In this document: one piece after another, positions 40,957 through 50,045 of the stretch
How the letters are laid out: every line of letters begins with the position of its first letter
Numbering within the stretch: the first letter of the stretch is position 1
Source: Parabacteroides johnsonii DSM 18315
Lineage (GTDB): Bacteria; Bacteroidota; Bacteroidia; Bacteroidales; Tannerellaceae
Direction: 5' to 3'
Assembly: GCF_025151045.1 (NCBI RefSeq)
Contig: NZ_CP102285.1
Coordinates: 1,860,001 to 1,924,000 of the forward strand
DNA: 64,000 bases
Made by a program: the position numbers and the translations under genes
Notes under the pieces: model-generated
Databases searched by the model: none
Told to the model about the DNA's origin: nothing
Seen by the model: only the letters and a program-made list of their open reading frames with translations

Positions 40957-41257
40957 CACGCCTAATCTGGTCTAAGATGGCCAAAGATGGAATGAAAGCC
41001 ATAATCCGATACTATAGAAAAGAAGCGTCTGCACAAGTTGCAAGGAATATCACAACCTCTATCCAGCGGGAAGCACAACGATTGCTTCTTATGCCCCAAA
41101 TCGGGGTTATCGAACCGTTGTTGGCAACAAAAAGCAGGGAATATCGCTATATAATCAGTTCACACTATAAAATTATCTATTATCTATTGTCATCGCCTGT
41201 ATCTTCGATTGCCGTCAAGACCCCGACAAACTCGAACAATCTATAAGACAAATATAA
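40953..41257 (+). pseudogene. ParE/RelE-type toxin gene with 3' frameshift
   Basis: From ATG 40953 the product reads TRLIWSKMAKDGMKAIIRYY, then typical ParE/RelE features (LLLMPQIGVIEPLL, SREYRYIISSHYKIIYYL). After that the frame breaks: the frame as written ends SSPVSSIAVKTPTNSNN at 41246. A different frame gives IVIACIFDCRQDPDKLEQSI, the normal family C-terminus, stopping at 41257. A small deletion near 41185-41195 is the likely cause. Such toxins act on gyrase or cut mRNA at the ribosome. With the antitoxin also broken, the pair looks inactive. Confidence 0.65.
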
Positions 41258-41263
41258 ACGAAT

Positions 41264-43189
41264 ATGAACTACGGATTTGTAAAAGTTGCCGCCGCCGTGC
41301 CGCATATACAGGTAGCGGATTGTTTTTATAATATAGAAAAGATAGAAGGGCTGATGCGACAAGCATCAGAAAAAGGTGTACAGATCATCGCTTTTCCGGA
41401 GCTGTCCGTCACCGCCTACACCTGCCTCGACCTCTTTGCCCAGCAAACGCTACTTGATGGCGCAGAAACAGCGCTGCTCCAACTGGTCAGCAATACGGCA
41501 GACCTGAATATCCTGGCTATCGTCGGCGTTCCGCTCCGGACAGGAAACCAGCTGATCAATGCCGCCGTTGTCTTCCAAAAAGGAGTTATACGGGGCGTCG
41601 TCCCTAAGACATATTTGCCCAACTATAAAGAGTTCCAGGAACAACGTTGGTTCACATCCGCCACAGAGCTTCGGACATCGACGATTTCCATCGGGGAAGA
41701 AGAATACCCGATGGGCAGCCACCTGCTGTTCCGTTCGGGACAACTCACGATTGGCATCGAGATATGCGAAGACCTTTGGGTCCCCGTCCCCCCCAGTTCC
41801 CTGCTGGCGATGGAAGGAGCCAACATCATCTTCAACCTCTCCGCCAGCAACGAACTGATCGGTAAGCACACCTATCTGCGTTCGCTGATCTGCCAACAAT
41901 CCGCCCGTTGCATGGCAGGCTATGTCTACGCCTCTTCCGGCTTCGGCGAATCAAGCACCGACCTCGTCTTTGCTGGTAACGGGATCATCGCCGAGAATGG
42001 CAATCTGCTTGCCGAGTCTCCCCGCTTCACGATGGAAGAACAACTTGTCATCAGCGAGATCGATATAGAGACATTACAAAACGACCGCCAGGTAAATACC
42101 AGTTTCATGTATGGAGCATCCGGTCTGCTGAAGGAGAAGGCACAGGTTGTAGACTTCCAAGTTCGGACTCCGGACGGATTCAGCCTGACACGTCCGATCG
42201 ATCCGCATCCGTTTACCCCCTCCGGAGACGCTTTGAAGGAACGCTGTGAAGAAATATTCCACATACAGGTAGCTGGCCTTGCCAAACGACTCATACATGC
42301 ACATGCTCAAACGGCTGTCGTCGGTATTTCAGGCGGCCTAGATTCTACGTTGGCTTTGCTCGTGACCGTCATGACATTCGACGCTCTGAAGATACCACGA
42401 GGGCAGATCATCGGCATCACGATGCCCGGGTTCGGTACGACCGACCGCACTTATACCAACGCCTGTGACCTCATCCGCTCCCTCGGTGTCACCCTGAAAG
42501 AAATCTCGATCAAGGAAGCCTGCCTACAACATTTCCGCGACATCGACCACGATCCGTCCGTCCACGACGTGACTTATGAAAACAGCCAGGCACGCGAACG
42601 GACCCAATTGCTGATGGATGTCGCCAACCAGAAGAACGGACTCGTCATAGGGACCGGCGATCTCTCCGAACTGGCACTCGGCTGGGCGACCTATAACGGC
42701 GACCATATGTCGATGTACGGCGTGAACGGAAGTATCCCGAAAACATTGGTCAAATACTTAGTCGAATGGGTTGCCAACTACAAGGTGGACGATGCTTCCC
42801 GCCTCACCTTGCTGGACATCGTCGCCACGCCGATCAGCCCTGAACTAATCCCGGCAGACGAAAACGGTAATATCAAACAAAAGACAGAGGACTTGGTCGG
42901 CCCATACGAATTGCACGACTTCTTCCTCTACCATTTCCTGCGTTTCGGCTCCCACCCGTCCAAGATTTATTTCTTAGCACAGAAAGCATTCGCAGGCACT
43001 TACGACAATGCTACGATCAAGAAATGGCTCTACACCTTCTTCCGTCGTTTCTTCCAGCAGCAATTCAAACGTAGTTGCCTGCCAGACGGTCCCAAGGTCG
43101 GCTCCGTCAGCCTCTCGCCACGTGGAGACTGGCGTATGCCGAGCGATGCAGTATCGCGACTCTGGTTGGAAGAGATAGAAAGGGTATAA
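41264..43189 (+). CDS. nadE: Glutamine-dependent NAD+ synthetase
   Basis: This 641-residue two-domain enzyme makes NAD from nicotinic acid adenine dinucleotide. The N-terminal nitrilase-type glutaminase has the catalytic triad in FPELSVTAYTCLDLF (Glu), KTYLPNYKEF (Lys) and IGIEICEDLWVP (Cys). The C-terminal synthetase has the ATP loop GISGGLDSTLALL (about residue 353) and GTGDLSELALGWATYNGDH. The length is normal for the glutamine-dependent form. It starts just after the decayed toxin, and a terminator follows within ten bases of its stop. Confidence 0.96.
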   Translation: MNYGFVKVAAAVPHIQVADCFYNIEKIEGLMRQASEKGVQIIAFPELSVTAYTCLDLFAQQTLLDGAETALLQLVSNTADLNILAIVGVPLRTGNQLINAAVVFQKGVIRGVVPKTYLPNYKEFQEQRWFTSATELRTSTISIGEEEYPMGSHLLFRSGQLTIGIEICEDLWVPVPPSSLLAMEGANIIFNLSASNELIGKHTYLRSLICQQSARCMAGYVYASSGFGESSTDLVFAGNGIIAENGNLLAESPRFTMEEQLVISEIDIETLQNDRQVNTSFMYGASGLLKEKAQVVDFQVRTPDGFSLTRPIDPHPFTPSGDALKERCEEIFHIQVAGLAKRLIHAHAQTAVVGISGGLDSTLALLVTVMTFDALKIPRGQIIGITMPGFGTTDRTYTNACDLIRSLGVTLKEISIKEACLQHFRDIDHDPSVHDVTYENSQARERTQLLMDVANQKNGLVIGTGDLSELALGWATYNGDHMSMYGVNGSIPKTLVKYLVEWVANYKVDDASRLTLLDIVATPISPELIPADENGNIKQKTEDLVGPYELHDFFLYHFLRFGSHPSKIYFLAQKAFAGTYDNATIKKWLYTFFRRFFQQQFKRSCLPDGPKVGSVSLSPRGDWRMPSDAVSRLWLEEIERV

Positions 43190-43228
43190 AAAAAAGGCTA
43201 TCGGAAGCAATCCGATAGCCTTTTTTTA
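43188..43228 (+). terminator. Terminator between nadE and the GH109 gene
   Basis: AAAAAAGGCTATCGG pairs with CCGATAGCCTTTTTTT around an 8-base loop. The A-run and T-run make it suitable for both convergent genes. Confidence 0.75.
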
Positions 43229-43247
43229 AGGATATTTCTATTTTATC

Positions 43248-44660
43248 TTATTCAGACAAAGCGAATGCCGGCTGACGGTGGATCCACTGTCCACGAGTAA
43301 AGTCGGGGAAGTCTACCAATGCACCGCCACGAGCGATAGACATCTCGGACAAAGCAGAAATAGCACTCCATGCAGCAGCATCGTAGCAGTCCATAGGAGC
43401 CGGTTTCTTGTTATGGATAGCGTTGATCAAGTCGAACATCATCACGTAGTCCATACCACCATGTCCGGCCTGAGCAGCTTCGGCTTCATGTTTGGACCAC
43501 AATGTATGGTCGAACTTCTTAAACCATTCTTCCGAATCATCCCAACGGTGAGGTTTGGATTGATTTTCAACGTAAACGTGATCGCCATCGTTCATCCACA
43601 AACCTTCGGTTCCCTGAATGCGGAAACCCAAAGAATAAGGACGGGGGGAATTCGTGTCATGTGTAACGATAACCGTCTGCCCGTTTGCACATTTGATCAT
43701 GGAGGTTACAATATCGCCCAAGTTGAAACGGACTTTTGCCAACGGATGGTTTTCACCACCATTGTCCACGATGAACTTATGCAAGCCACGAGACTGGGTT
43801 GCCATAGCAGACAAGGAGAGGAAACGGTTACCACGGTTGATATCAAGGCAGTTTGCCACCGGTCCGATTCCATGCGTCGGGTAGACATCGCCGTTACGAC
43901 GGACAGAATGGTTCGTACGCCACTGGGCCTCTGCAAACGCATCTTTACCCATGCGCAACTCACCGCCTTTCTGATAAGTATAATGTTTTCCATCATTGAA
44001 TTTGACATCGCGCAAATCATGTTCATAACCGCAAGTCGCATGCAGCAATTCACCAAACAGGCCTTTGCGGACCATGTTCAACGCAGCCATACAATCGCGA
44101 CGATAGCAAACGTTTTCCATGATGTTCAGATGGCTTCCCGTAGCTTCTGATACGTTGACCAGATCCCAGCATTCTTCCAGCGTATTGGCAGCAGACACTT
44201 CCACACCGACATAAGGAACACCTGCTTTCATGGCTGCAACCGACATCGGTACGTGCCATTCCCACGGGCTGGCGATGATAACGCAATCGAATTCTTCGTT
44301 GTTCAACATCTTTTCAAATTCACGTTCGCTACCTGTATATACCTTTGGAGCCGGCACATTGAACTTGGCGATATGATCCAGTGTACGCTGGATCGGGCCA
44401 GCCTGGATATCACAGATAGCCACGATCTTGTTTCCGGGGATAGACAATACGTTGTTAATATGTTCATGACAACGGGAACCTGTACCGATAAAACCGAAGC
44501 GCAATTTGCCATCGTCTTTGCCGGCAGGTTTCTTTTTCTTTTCTGCACTTGTTTCTGTTGTAACTGTAGCAGCAGCGGCGTTACTACTTAATGCAAGACC
44601 AGCAGTACCAATTCCGGCAGCGGTCATCTTTTTCAGGAATGAACGACGAGTGTTTTCCAT
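43248..44660 (-). CDS. GH109-type NAD-dependent oxidoreductase, Tat-exported
   Basis: This 470-residue protein starts with a twin-arginine signal (NTRRSFLKKMTAAGIGTAGL) and has a Rossmann NAD-binding site (FGFIGTGSRCHEHI, about 55-68) and a Gfo/Idh/MocA C-terminal domain. YPTHGIGPVANCLDINRGNRF is typical of family GH109, alpha-N-acetylgalactosaminidases that use NAD in a redox mechanism. Tat export fits a protein that folds with its cofactor before secretion. It may act on mucin-type or blood-group A glycans, although several Gfo/Idh/MocA subfamilies share the layout. A -7 box lies at 44691-44698. Confidence 0.83.
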   Translation of the reverse strand: MENTRRSFLKKMTAAGIGTAGLALSSNAAAATVTTETSAEKKKKPAGKDDGKLRFGFIGTGSRCHEHINNVLSIPGNKIVAICDIQAGPIQRTLDHIAKFNVPAPKVYTGSEREFEKMLNNEEFDCVIIASPWEWHVPMSVAAMKAGVPYVGVEVSAANTLEECWDLVNVSEATGSHLNIMENVCYRRDCMAALNMVRKGLFGELLHATCGYEHDLRDVKFNDGKHYTYQKGGELRMGKDAFAEAQWRTNHSVRRNGDVYPTHGIGPVANCLDINRGNRFLSLSAMATQSRGLHKFIVDNGGENHPLAKVRFNLGDIVTSMIKCANGQTVIVTHDTNSPRPYSLGFRIQGTEGLWMNDGDHVYVENQSKPHRWDDSEEWFKKFDHTLWSKHEAEAAQAGHGGMDYVMMFDLINAIHNKKPAPMDCYDAAAWSAISALSEMSIARGGALVDFPDFTRGQWIHRQPAFALSE

Positions 44661-44690
44661 TTTTCAATTTAGAATTTTATGTTAAGTGGG

Positions 44691-44698
44691 CAAATTTA
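44691..44698 (-). promoter_or_regulatory. -7 box for the GH109 gene
   Basis: The minus strand reads TAAATTTG, a TAnnTTTG match about 30 bases before the ATG at 44660. Confidence 0.4.
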
Positions 44699-44736
44699 TA
44701 ATATTCCATGAATATTTCAAAGGATAAATGGTGGTT

Positions 44737-45996
44737 TTATTTATTTGCCGTTCTTTTCTTATTCCGCCAAAAACTTCCATCGCGTTTGTTACCGAACATA
44801 TTCCTACGCTTCGACTCTTCCTTCATCGCTTTTTTCTTCTCGGCAACCGCTTCCTTTACCTCGGCAGTCTCAAACATATGGCCTCCGGCAACCGGCACAT
44901 CTTTACCGATTAGTTTTTGGATATCCTTCAGATACGGAACTTCCTCCACATCGCAGAAAGAGAAAGCAATCCCGCTACGGCCAGCACGTCCGGTGCGGCC
45001 GATACGGTGTACATATGTCTCCGGCACATTCGGCAAATCATAGTTGATGACATGCGAAAGATGATCGACATCAATGCCGCGGGAGGCAATATCGGTCGCG
45101 ATCAAAACACGAAGCGTATGATCTTTAAAACTGGATAAGGCACGCTGACGAGCATTCTGCCCTTTGTCTCCATGAATGGCTTCCGCACCAATCCCGGATT
45201 TGTTCAGGACACGAGCGACTTTGTCGGCTCCGTACTTTGTACGGGTAAAAACCAAAACGGATTCCAACGAACGGTCTTCCAGCAGATTCTTCAGCAGGTT
45301 GATCTTTTCCACTTTCTCTACAAAATAGACAGACTGGTCAATCGTATCGACAGTGGAAGATACAGGAGTCACCTCTACTTTCTCAGGTTCATGGAGGATC
45401 GTTCCGGCCAGACGCTCGATTTCCGGTGGCATTGTTGCAGAGAAGAACAGAGACTGGCGCTTCTTGGGCAGCAAAGGCAGGATACGTTTGATATCGTGGA
45501 TAAATCCCATATCCAGCATCCGGTCCGCTTCGTCCAAAACAAAATATTCCAATGTATCCAGACGGATAAAACCCTGACTGAGCAGATCTAACAGACGACC
45601 GGGAGTTGCGATCAACACATCCACACCCCGTTCCAAAGCATCCGTCTGTGGTTTCTGTCCCACACCACCGAAAATAACGGTATGTTTCACGTGAGTATAA
45701 CACCCGTATGCCGTAAAGCTTTCACCGATCTGGATCGCCAATTCGCGTGTCGGAGTCAGGACCAGGGCTTTAATACCCGGCTTACACCTACTTGAAATCT
45801 GTTCTTCGATCTTCTGAATGATAGGGATGGAAAAAGCTGCCGTCTTACCGGTTCCTGTCTGTGCGCAACCTAATAAATCAGATCCGTCCAATACTAGGGG
45901 AATGGCTTCGGCTTGTATGGGAGTGGGAGTTGTGTACTTTTCTTTTTTGAGAGCCTTGCGTATCGGCTCGATCAGTTCTAATTGTTCAAATGTCAT
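44737..45996 (-). CDS. DEAD-box RNA helicase, RhlE-like
   Basis: This protein of about 419 residues unwinds RNA with ATP. Its motifs are Q-motif [11 protein letters not shown], Walker [16 protein letters not shown] in [19 protein letters not shown], and [14 protein letters not shown] basic C-terminal tail ([19 protein letters not shown]) probably binds RNA. The nearest subfamily is RhlE. In-frame starts at 46014 and 46017 would add six or seven residues; ATG 45996 is chosen as the normal family start ([12 protein letters not shown]). A -7 box lies at 46042-46049, and a palindrome array separates it from the divergent recQ. Confidence 0.93.
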   Translation of the reverse strand: MTFEQLELIEPIRKALKKEKYTTPTPIQAEAIPLVLDGSDLLGCAQTGTGKTAAFSIPIIQKIEEQISSRCKPGIKALVLTPTRELAIQIGESFTAYGCYTHVKHTVIFGGVGQKPQTDALERGVDVLIATPGRLLDLLSQGFIRLDTLEYFVLDEADRMLDMGFIHDIKRILPLLPKKRQSLFFSATMPPEIERLAGTILHEPEKVEVTPVSSTVDTIDQSVYFVEKVEKINLLKNLLEDRSLESVLVFTRTKYGADKVARVLNKSGIGAEAIHGDKGQNARQRALSSFKDHTLRVLIATDIASRGIDVDHLSHVINYDLPNVPETYVHRIGRTGRAGRSGIAFSFCDVEEVPYLKDIQKLIGKDVPVAGGHMFETAEVKEAVAEKKKAMKEESKRRNMFGNKRDGSFWRNKKRTANK

Positions 45997-46041
45997 ATAA
46001 TAAGTATGAGCCATCACGGCTCGTTAAATAAATAATGATGA

Positions 46042-46049
46042 CAAAGGTA
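46042..46049 (-). promoter_or_regulatory. -7 box for the DEAD-box helicase
   Basis: The minus strand reads TACCTTTG, a TAnnTTTG match 45 bases upstream of the chosen ATG. Confidence 0.45.
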
Positions 46050-46143
46050 CACAAAAATTCAGGGCATTGTACCAAAACAGCAACAATTTCTTATTTCTAT
46101 GGAAAGAAAAACCTTTTTTGTCCCGAATAATTCTTTTTTAAGT

Positions 46144-46253
46144 GCCTACCAATTCTGTAATCGGCGTCAGTGATTATATAATCAGTGGTTGTGATTTTAT
46201 AATCACTGACACTGATTTTATAATCACAACCACTGATTACAAAATTTGTAGGC
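46144..46253. repeat. Symmetric array of 14-bp palindromes, 21-bp period
   Basis: TGATTATATAATCA (46171), TGATTTTATAATCA (46192) and TGATTTTATAATCA (46213) are exactly 21 bases apart. Half-matching outer units sit at 46150 and 46234 in the same phase. The ends GCCTACCAATTCTGTAATC and GATTACAAAATTTGTAGGC are near-exact complements, so the whole 110 bases are symmetric about the middle unit and could fold into one long hairpin. The array lies between two divergent helicase genes. The function is unknown. Confidence 0.8.
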
Positions 46254-46313
46254 ATTCTGATGTTTTTTTGCTCATGTAGATAAGTTTTCTTGTAGCAAGG
46301 AAATATTATTTCT

Positions 46314-46321
46314 TATATTTG
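46314..46321 (+). promoter_or_regulatory. -7 box for recQ
   Basis: TATATTTG lies 35 bases before the ATG at 46357. Confidence 0.55.
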
Positions 46322-46356
46322 CGTGCTTAAAAAACATTCAGTTCTTTTTGATTCTC

Positions 46357-48186
46357 ATGAAAGAATTATTGTTACTACTCAAACGGTTCTTCGGATACAC
46401 TACATTTCGCCCTTTACAGGCTGAAATCATACAGCGCATCTTGCAGAAAGAAGATTCGCTGGTCCTGATGCCTACGGGTGGCGGCAAGTCGATCTGTTTT
46501 CAGCTTCCGGCGATCTACATGCCGGGAACTGCCATCGTAGTATCTCCCCTTATTGCTCTGATGAAGGACCAGGTCGAAGGACTGATCGCCAATGGCATAC
46601 CGGCATCAACACTCAACAGCATGATGCCTGAGGAAGAACGCCACCGGGTACGGCAACTCTGCATACAGGGGAAGGTGAAGCTGCTTTACATCTCCCCCGA
46701 AGGGATCATAAGCGAACTGCATTGGCTTCTTCCCCGCATCGACATTTCGCTGATCGCCATTGACGAGGCACATTGTATCTCGCATTGGGGACATGATTTC
46801 CGTCCCGAATATACCCAGCTGTCCGTTCTGAAAGAGAATTTCCCGAAAGTACCGATCGTCGCCCTGACAGCTACGGCGGACAAAATCACCCGGACAGACA
46901 TACTGAATCAACTGAAACTACGTGATCCTAAAACATTCATCTCGTCTTTCGATCGCCCGAACCTATCGCTCACTATCCGTCGCGGACTGAGCAAAAAGGA
47001 AAAGATTGCAGCGATCGTCCATTTCATCAACCGCCACCACCGGCAAAGCGGCATCATCTACTGCATGAGCCGCAACAGTACGGAATCTTTGGTTGAAGAA
47101 CTGTCCGAATACAGTATCCGGGCAGTCGCCTATCATGCCGGACTAAGCCCCGACAAGCGCGAGAAAGCGCAGGACGATTTCATCAACGACCGTGTCAATG
47201 TGGTGTGTGCGACAGTCGCGTTCGGAATGGGGATAGACAAAAGCAATGTCCGCTGGGTCATTCATTATAATATGCCGTCAAGCATCGAGAACTACTACCA
47301 GGAAATAGGCCGTGCCGGGCGGGACGGCATGAAAAGCGACACGCTTCTTTTCTATTCCGTAGGCGATATCCTGCTCCTCCGCCGTTTTGCAGAGGAAAGC
47401 GGACAGAAAGACGTCAGTTTGCAAAAGTTAAACCGGATGCGCCGGTATTGCGAGGCAGACATCTGCCGACGCCGTATCTTGCTGAGCTATTTCGGAGAAG
47501 AAACGGACAAGGATTGCGGGAACTGCGACGTCTGCAAGAACCCTCCCCAGCGTTTCGACGGGAGTATCTTGGTGCAGAAAGCCTTGAGCGGTATTTTCCG
47601 TACCGGGCAAACAGCTAATATGCACCTGCTGATCGATATACTCCGGGGGGCCGAAAAGGAAGAGTTGAAGGAAAAAGGATATGATAAACTAAAAACCTAC
47701 GGGGTTGGCAAGGACCTCAGCTACAAAGAGTGGAAAGAATATTTATACCAGATGCTTCAGCTCGGTTATATCGAAATCGACTATATGTCGGCCGGCCACC
47801 TGAAAGTGACTCCATTAGGGCGTAAAGTCCTTTTCGGCGAACAGCAGGCACTCATGACCATTTATCAAAAGACAAAAGACTTTGCCCTGCCGACCAAAAA
47901 AGGCGGCTACAAATACCGTCCGATCCGTCCGATCGAATCCACCTCCGTAGAAGAAACGCTTCTCGACTCCCTGCAACAGCTTCGCAAGCAGATTGCCGAA
48001 CGTGAACATACCCCGGCTTATATCATCTTTTCAGATGATGCCCTCGAAGATATGGTCCAGAAGAAACCGGTCACACTCGACGAGTTTAGCGAAATACGAG
48101 GTGTCGGACAGCTCAAGCTGGACAAATACGGAAAAGTATTCGTCGCCCTGATCCGCTTTGTCCTTCGTTTGCCTAAAAAAGAATAA
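46357..48186 (+). CDS. recQ: RecQ ATP-dependent DNA helicase
   Basis: This helicase of about 609 residues unwinds DNA 3' to 5' in recombination and fork repair. Its motifs are Walker A MPTGGGKSICFQLP, DEAHCISHWGHDFRPEY and YYQEIGRAGRDG. The zinc-binding Cys are in CEADICRRRILLSYFGE and CGNCDVC, followed by a winged-helix RQC region. A C-terminal HRDC domain (about 530-605) has FSEIRGVGQLKLDKYGKVF. The full RecQ-RQC-HRDC layout at normal length makes the call secure. ATG 46357 is preferred over an upstream TTG at 46348. Confidence 0.95.
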   Translation: MKELLLLLKRFFGYTTFRPLQAEIIQRILQKEDSLVLMPTGGGKSICFQLPAIYMPGTAIVVSPLIALMKDQVEGLIANGIPASTLNSMMPEEERHRVRQLCIQGKVKLLYISPEGIISELHWLLPRIDISLIAIDEAHCISHWGHDFRPEYTQLSVLKENFPKVPIVALTATADKITRTDILNQLKLRDPKTFISSFDRPNLSLTIRRGLSKKEKIAAIVHFINRHHRQSGIIYCMSRNSTESLVEELSEYSIRAVAYHAGLSPDKREKAQDDFINDRVNVVCATVAFGMGIDKSNVRWVIHYNMPSSIENYYQEIGRAGRDGMKSDTLLFYSVGDILLLRRFAEESGQKDVSLQKLNRMRRYCEADICRRRILLSYFGEETDKDCGNCDVCKNPPQRFDGSILVQKALSGIFRTGQTANMHLLIDILRGAEKEELKEKGYDKLKTYGVGKDLSYKEWKEYLYQMLQLGYIEIDYMSAGHLKVTPLGRKVLFGEQQALMTIYQKTKDFALPTKKGGYKYRPIRPIESTSVEETLLDSLQQLRKQIAEREHTPAYIIFSDDALEDMVQKKPVTLDEFSEIRGVGQLKLDKYGKVFVALIRFVLRLPKKE

Positions 48187-48233
48187 AAAAGAAAAACAAA
48201 CAATCGTCCTATTCTTTTGTTTATATTTACATA

Positions 48234-49265
48234 ATGAATAGAATGATAGATACAATGAAAACAGTCCCCATACTCTTACTACTTTGTCTTTCCTCACTGA
48301 GTTTCTGTACGACAAAGCCGAGAGAGCCGCAGGGACCCGGTTCCCCCAGACAAAACATTCCGATTGCCGAAACAACACCGGAACCGGAGGCACCCCCTCC
48401 CCTCATTGAAACCATTATAGAAAAGGAACTACTTTACGACCAGCACACGTTGACCGATACTTACCCGTATAAAGATACGACACGGGAATTTCAATGGGAT
48501 AAGATCCGTGCCGGTATTCGTCTGCTCGATTCGATCCGGCAAAAACCGTCCCGTTGGGCGATCTTTCAAAACTACAGGAACAAGAATGGGGAAGCTCCAC
48601 TGGTCCGAAATTTTCATCGCGATGCTTACAAGCGTGTTTCCGACACTTTAGGTATCGAACGTTACCAGTCTGTCCCACTGTATCTGCCAGACGATACGCT
48701 GACAGCCGAACGCTATGGCCGTGACGGGACTCTGGTGAAATTACTGGACGACAGCGACCACCTTTTCCGTATCCAAACGATCTATACAAACGGGGAATGG
48801 CTTGTTCCCGGAAAATATGTCAAGCCGATAGCCGATAGCGTCACATTCGACAAGGCCATATTCGTCGATGTCACCAACCAAAATATCGCAACGCTCGAGC
48901 ATACGGGTTCCAAATGGCTTGTCAGAAGCATGAATCCGGCAACAACAGGGCAGCACCGCCCTCCATACGCACAGGAAACGCCATTAGGCATATTTGTCGT
49001 CCAGGAAAAGAAGGCAAGGATGATTTATCTGGTAGACGGCAGCAAAGAGACAGGTGGATTCGCTCCTTATGCCAGTCGGTTCACCAACGGAGGGTATATC
49101 CACGGAGTTCCGGTAAACGCGCCACGTAAGTCGCTGATCGAATACAGTCCAACGCTTGGAACGACTCCACGTTCCCATATGTGCGTCCGGAATGCGACCT
49201 CGCACGCCAAGTTCGTTTATGATTGGGCGCCTGTAAATGAGACTATTGTTTTCGTTTTTGATTAA
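48234..49265 (+). CDS. L,D-transpeptidase family protein (YkuD), secreted
   Basis: This protein of up to 343 residues has a signal peptide ending near SLSFC, possibly a lipoprotein, then a proline-rich linker (PREPQGPGSPRQ) and a C-terminal YkuD catalytic domain. The domain shows IHGVPVNAP and SHMCVRNATSHAKFVYDWAP, with the His and Cys expected for catalysis; the usual S-x-G-C is SHMC here. Such enzymes form 3-3 crosslinks in peptidoglycan or attach proteins to it. The start may be ATG 48234, 48243 or 48255; the last gives the most compact signal peptide. A second transpeptidase gene follows. Confidence 0.83.
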   Translation: MNRMIDTMKTVPILLLLCLSSLSFCTTKPREPQGPGSPRQNIPIAETTPEPEAPPPLIETIIEKELLYDQHTLTDTYPYKDTTREFQWDKIRAGIRLLDSIRQKPSRWAIFQNYRNKNGEAPLVRNFHRDAYKRVSDTLGIERYQSVPLYLPDDTLTAERYGRDGTLVKLLDDSDHLFRIQTIYTNGEWLVPGKYVKPIADSVTFDKAIFVDVTNQNIATLEHTGSKWLVRSMNPATTGQHRPPYAQETPLGIFVVQEKKARMIYLVDGSKETGGFAPYASRFTNGGYIHGVPVNAPRKSLIEYSPTLGTTPRSHMCVRNATSHAKFVYDWAPVNETIVFVFD

Positions 49266-49271
49266 AAGTCT

Positions 49272-49279
49272 TATCTTTG
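49272..49279 (+). promoter_or_regulatory. -7 box for the second transpeptidase gene
   Basis: TATCTTTG lies 19 bases before the ATG at 49299, right after the preceding stop. Confidence 0.55.
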
Positions 49280-49298
49280 TGCGACATTATTCAATCTT

Positions 49299-50045
49299 AT
49301 GTTATTGCGCATCTGTTTATACTTGTTTTTATTATTTCTTCCGGCTAATTATACGATAACCAGAAGTTCGTCTCCCCTAATTCCGGCTGATCCTGCGGCG
49401 GCCATGTCTTCGGTATGCCGACAGCTCTATACAGATATGCAGCTGGATAATGTGGTGGACTATACCGCCTTCGAACAAGCAATAACCGGATCGCAGGCAA
49501 TCGAACGACGTAACAAGGATATCATTACCCTGATCGACTTCACGAAGCCTTCCACGGAAGAGCGGCTTTATGTTCTGGATATCCGGCACAAGAAACTCCT
49601 GTTCTCCTCTCTCGTCTCGCATGGGAAAAACAGCGGAGGAAATTACGCCACGTCTTTCTCCAACAAAGTCAATTCTTACAAAAGTTCATTGGGATTTTTC
49701 GTGACGGAGAATACCTATCAGGGTAAAAACGGCTATTCCTTAGTCCTGAACGGTTTGGAAAAAGGGATCAACGACCGGGCAAAAGAACGGGCGATTGTGG
49801 TACACGGGGCTAATTATTGTAGCCCGTCCGTTGCTGCATCGGCAGGCCGCTTAGGTAGAAGTTTCGGTTGTCCCGCCCTGCCTCAGTCACTTGCCAAGCC
49901 AATTATCAACACCATCAAAAACGGGACCTTACTCTACATATATGCCAATGACAAAGACTATTTGAGCCAAAGCACGATCTTATCAACCGAAAGATCGATT
50001 TCTCCAAACTCGATCATCGCATTGAACAACCTGATACGGGAATAG
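49299..50045 (+). CDS. Murein L,D-transpeptidase catalytic domain protein (YkuD_2)
   Basis: This 248-residue exported protein has an N-terminal signal or anchor (LRICLYLFLLFLPANY). Its domain differs from the classical YkuD: it contains SHGKNSGGNYATSFSN, then VVHGANYC and GRLGRSFGCPALP, the YkuD_2 pattern with catalytic His and Cys. It probably acts on periplasmic peptidoglycan. It has its own promoter. Its 3' end overlaps the convergent pabC gene by 88 bases (49958-50045), and both reading frames look genuine to their stops. Confidence 0.85.
   Translation: MLLRICLYLFLLFLPANYTITRSSSPLIPADPAAAMSSVCRQLYTDMQLDNVVDYTAFEQAITGSQAIERRNKDIITLIDFTKPSTEERLYVLDIRHKKLLFSSLVSHGKNSGGNYATSFSNKVNSYKSSLGFFVTENTYQGKNGYSLVLNGLEKGINDRAKERAIVVHGANYCSPSVAASAGRLGRSFGCPALPQSLAKPIINTIKNGTLLYIYANDKDYLSQSTILSTERSISPNSIIALNNLIRE

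Larger units (their letters stand above)
45997..46356. other. Divergent spacer between DEAD-box helicase and recQ
   Basis: This 360-base spacer holds the helicase -7 box (46042-46049), a symmetric palindrome array (46144-46253) and the recQ -7 box (46314-46321). No ORF is supported. Confidence 0.55.

Noticed and set aside
46144-46253. Possible CRISPR array
   Set aside because: Units are palindromes with a 21-bp period and no room for spacers of CRISPR length. No cas genes are in the window.
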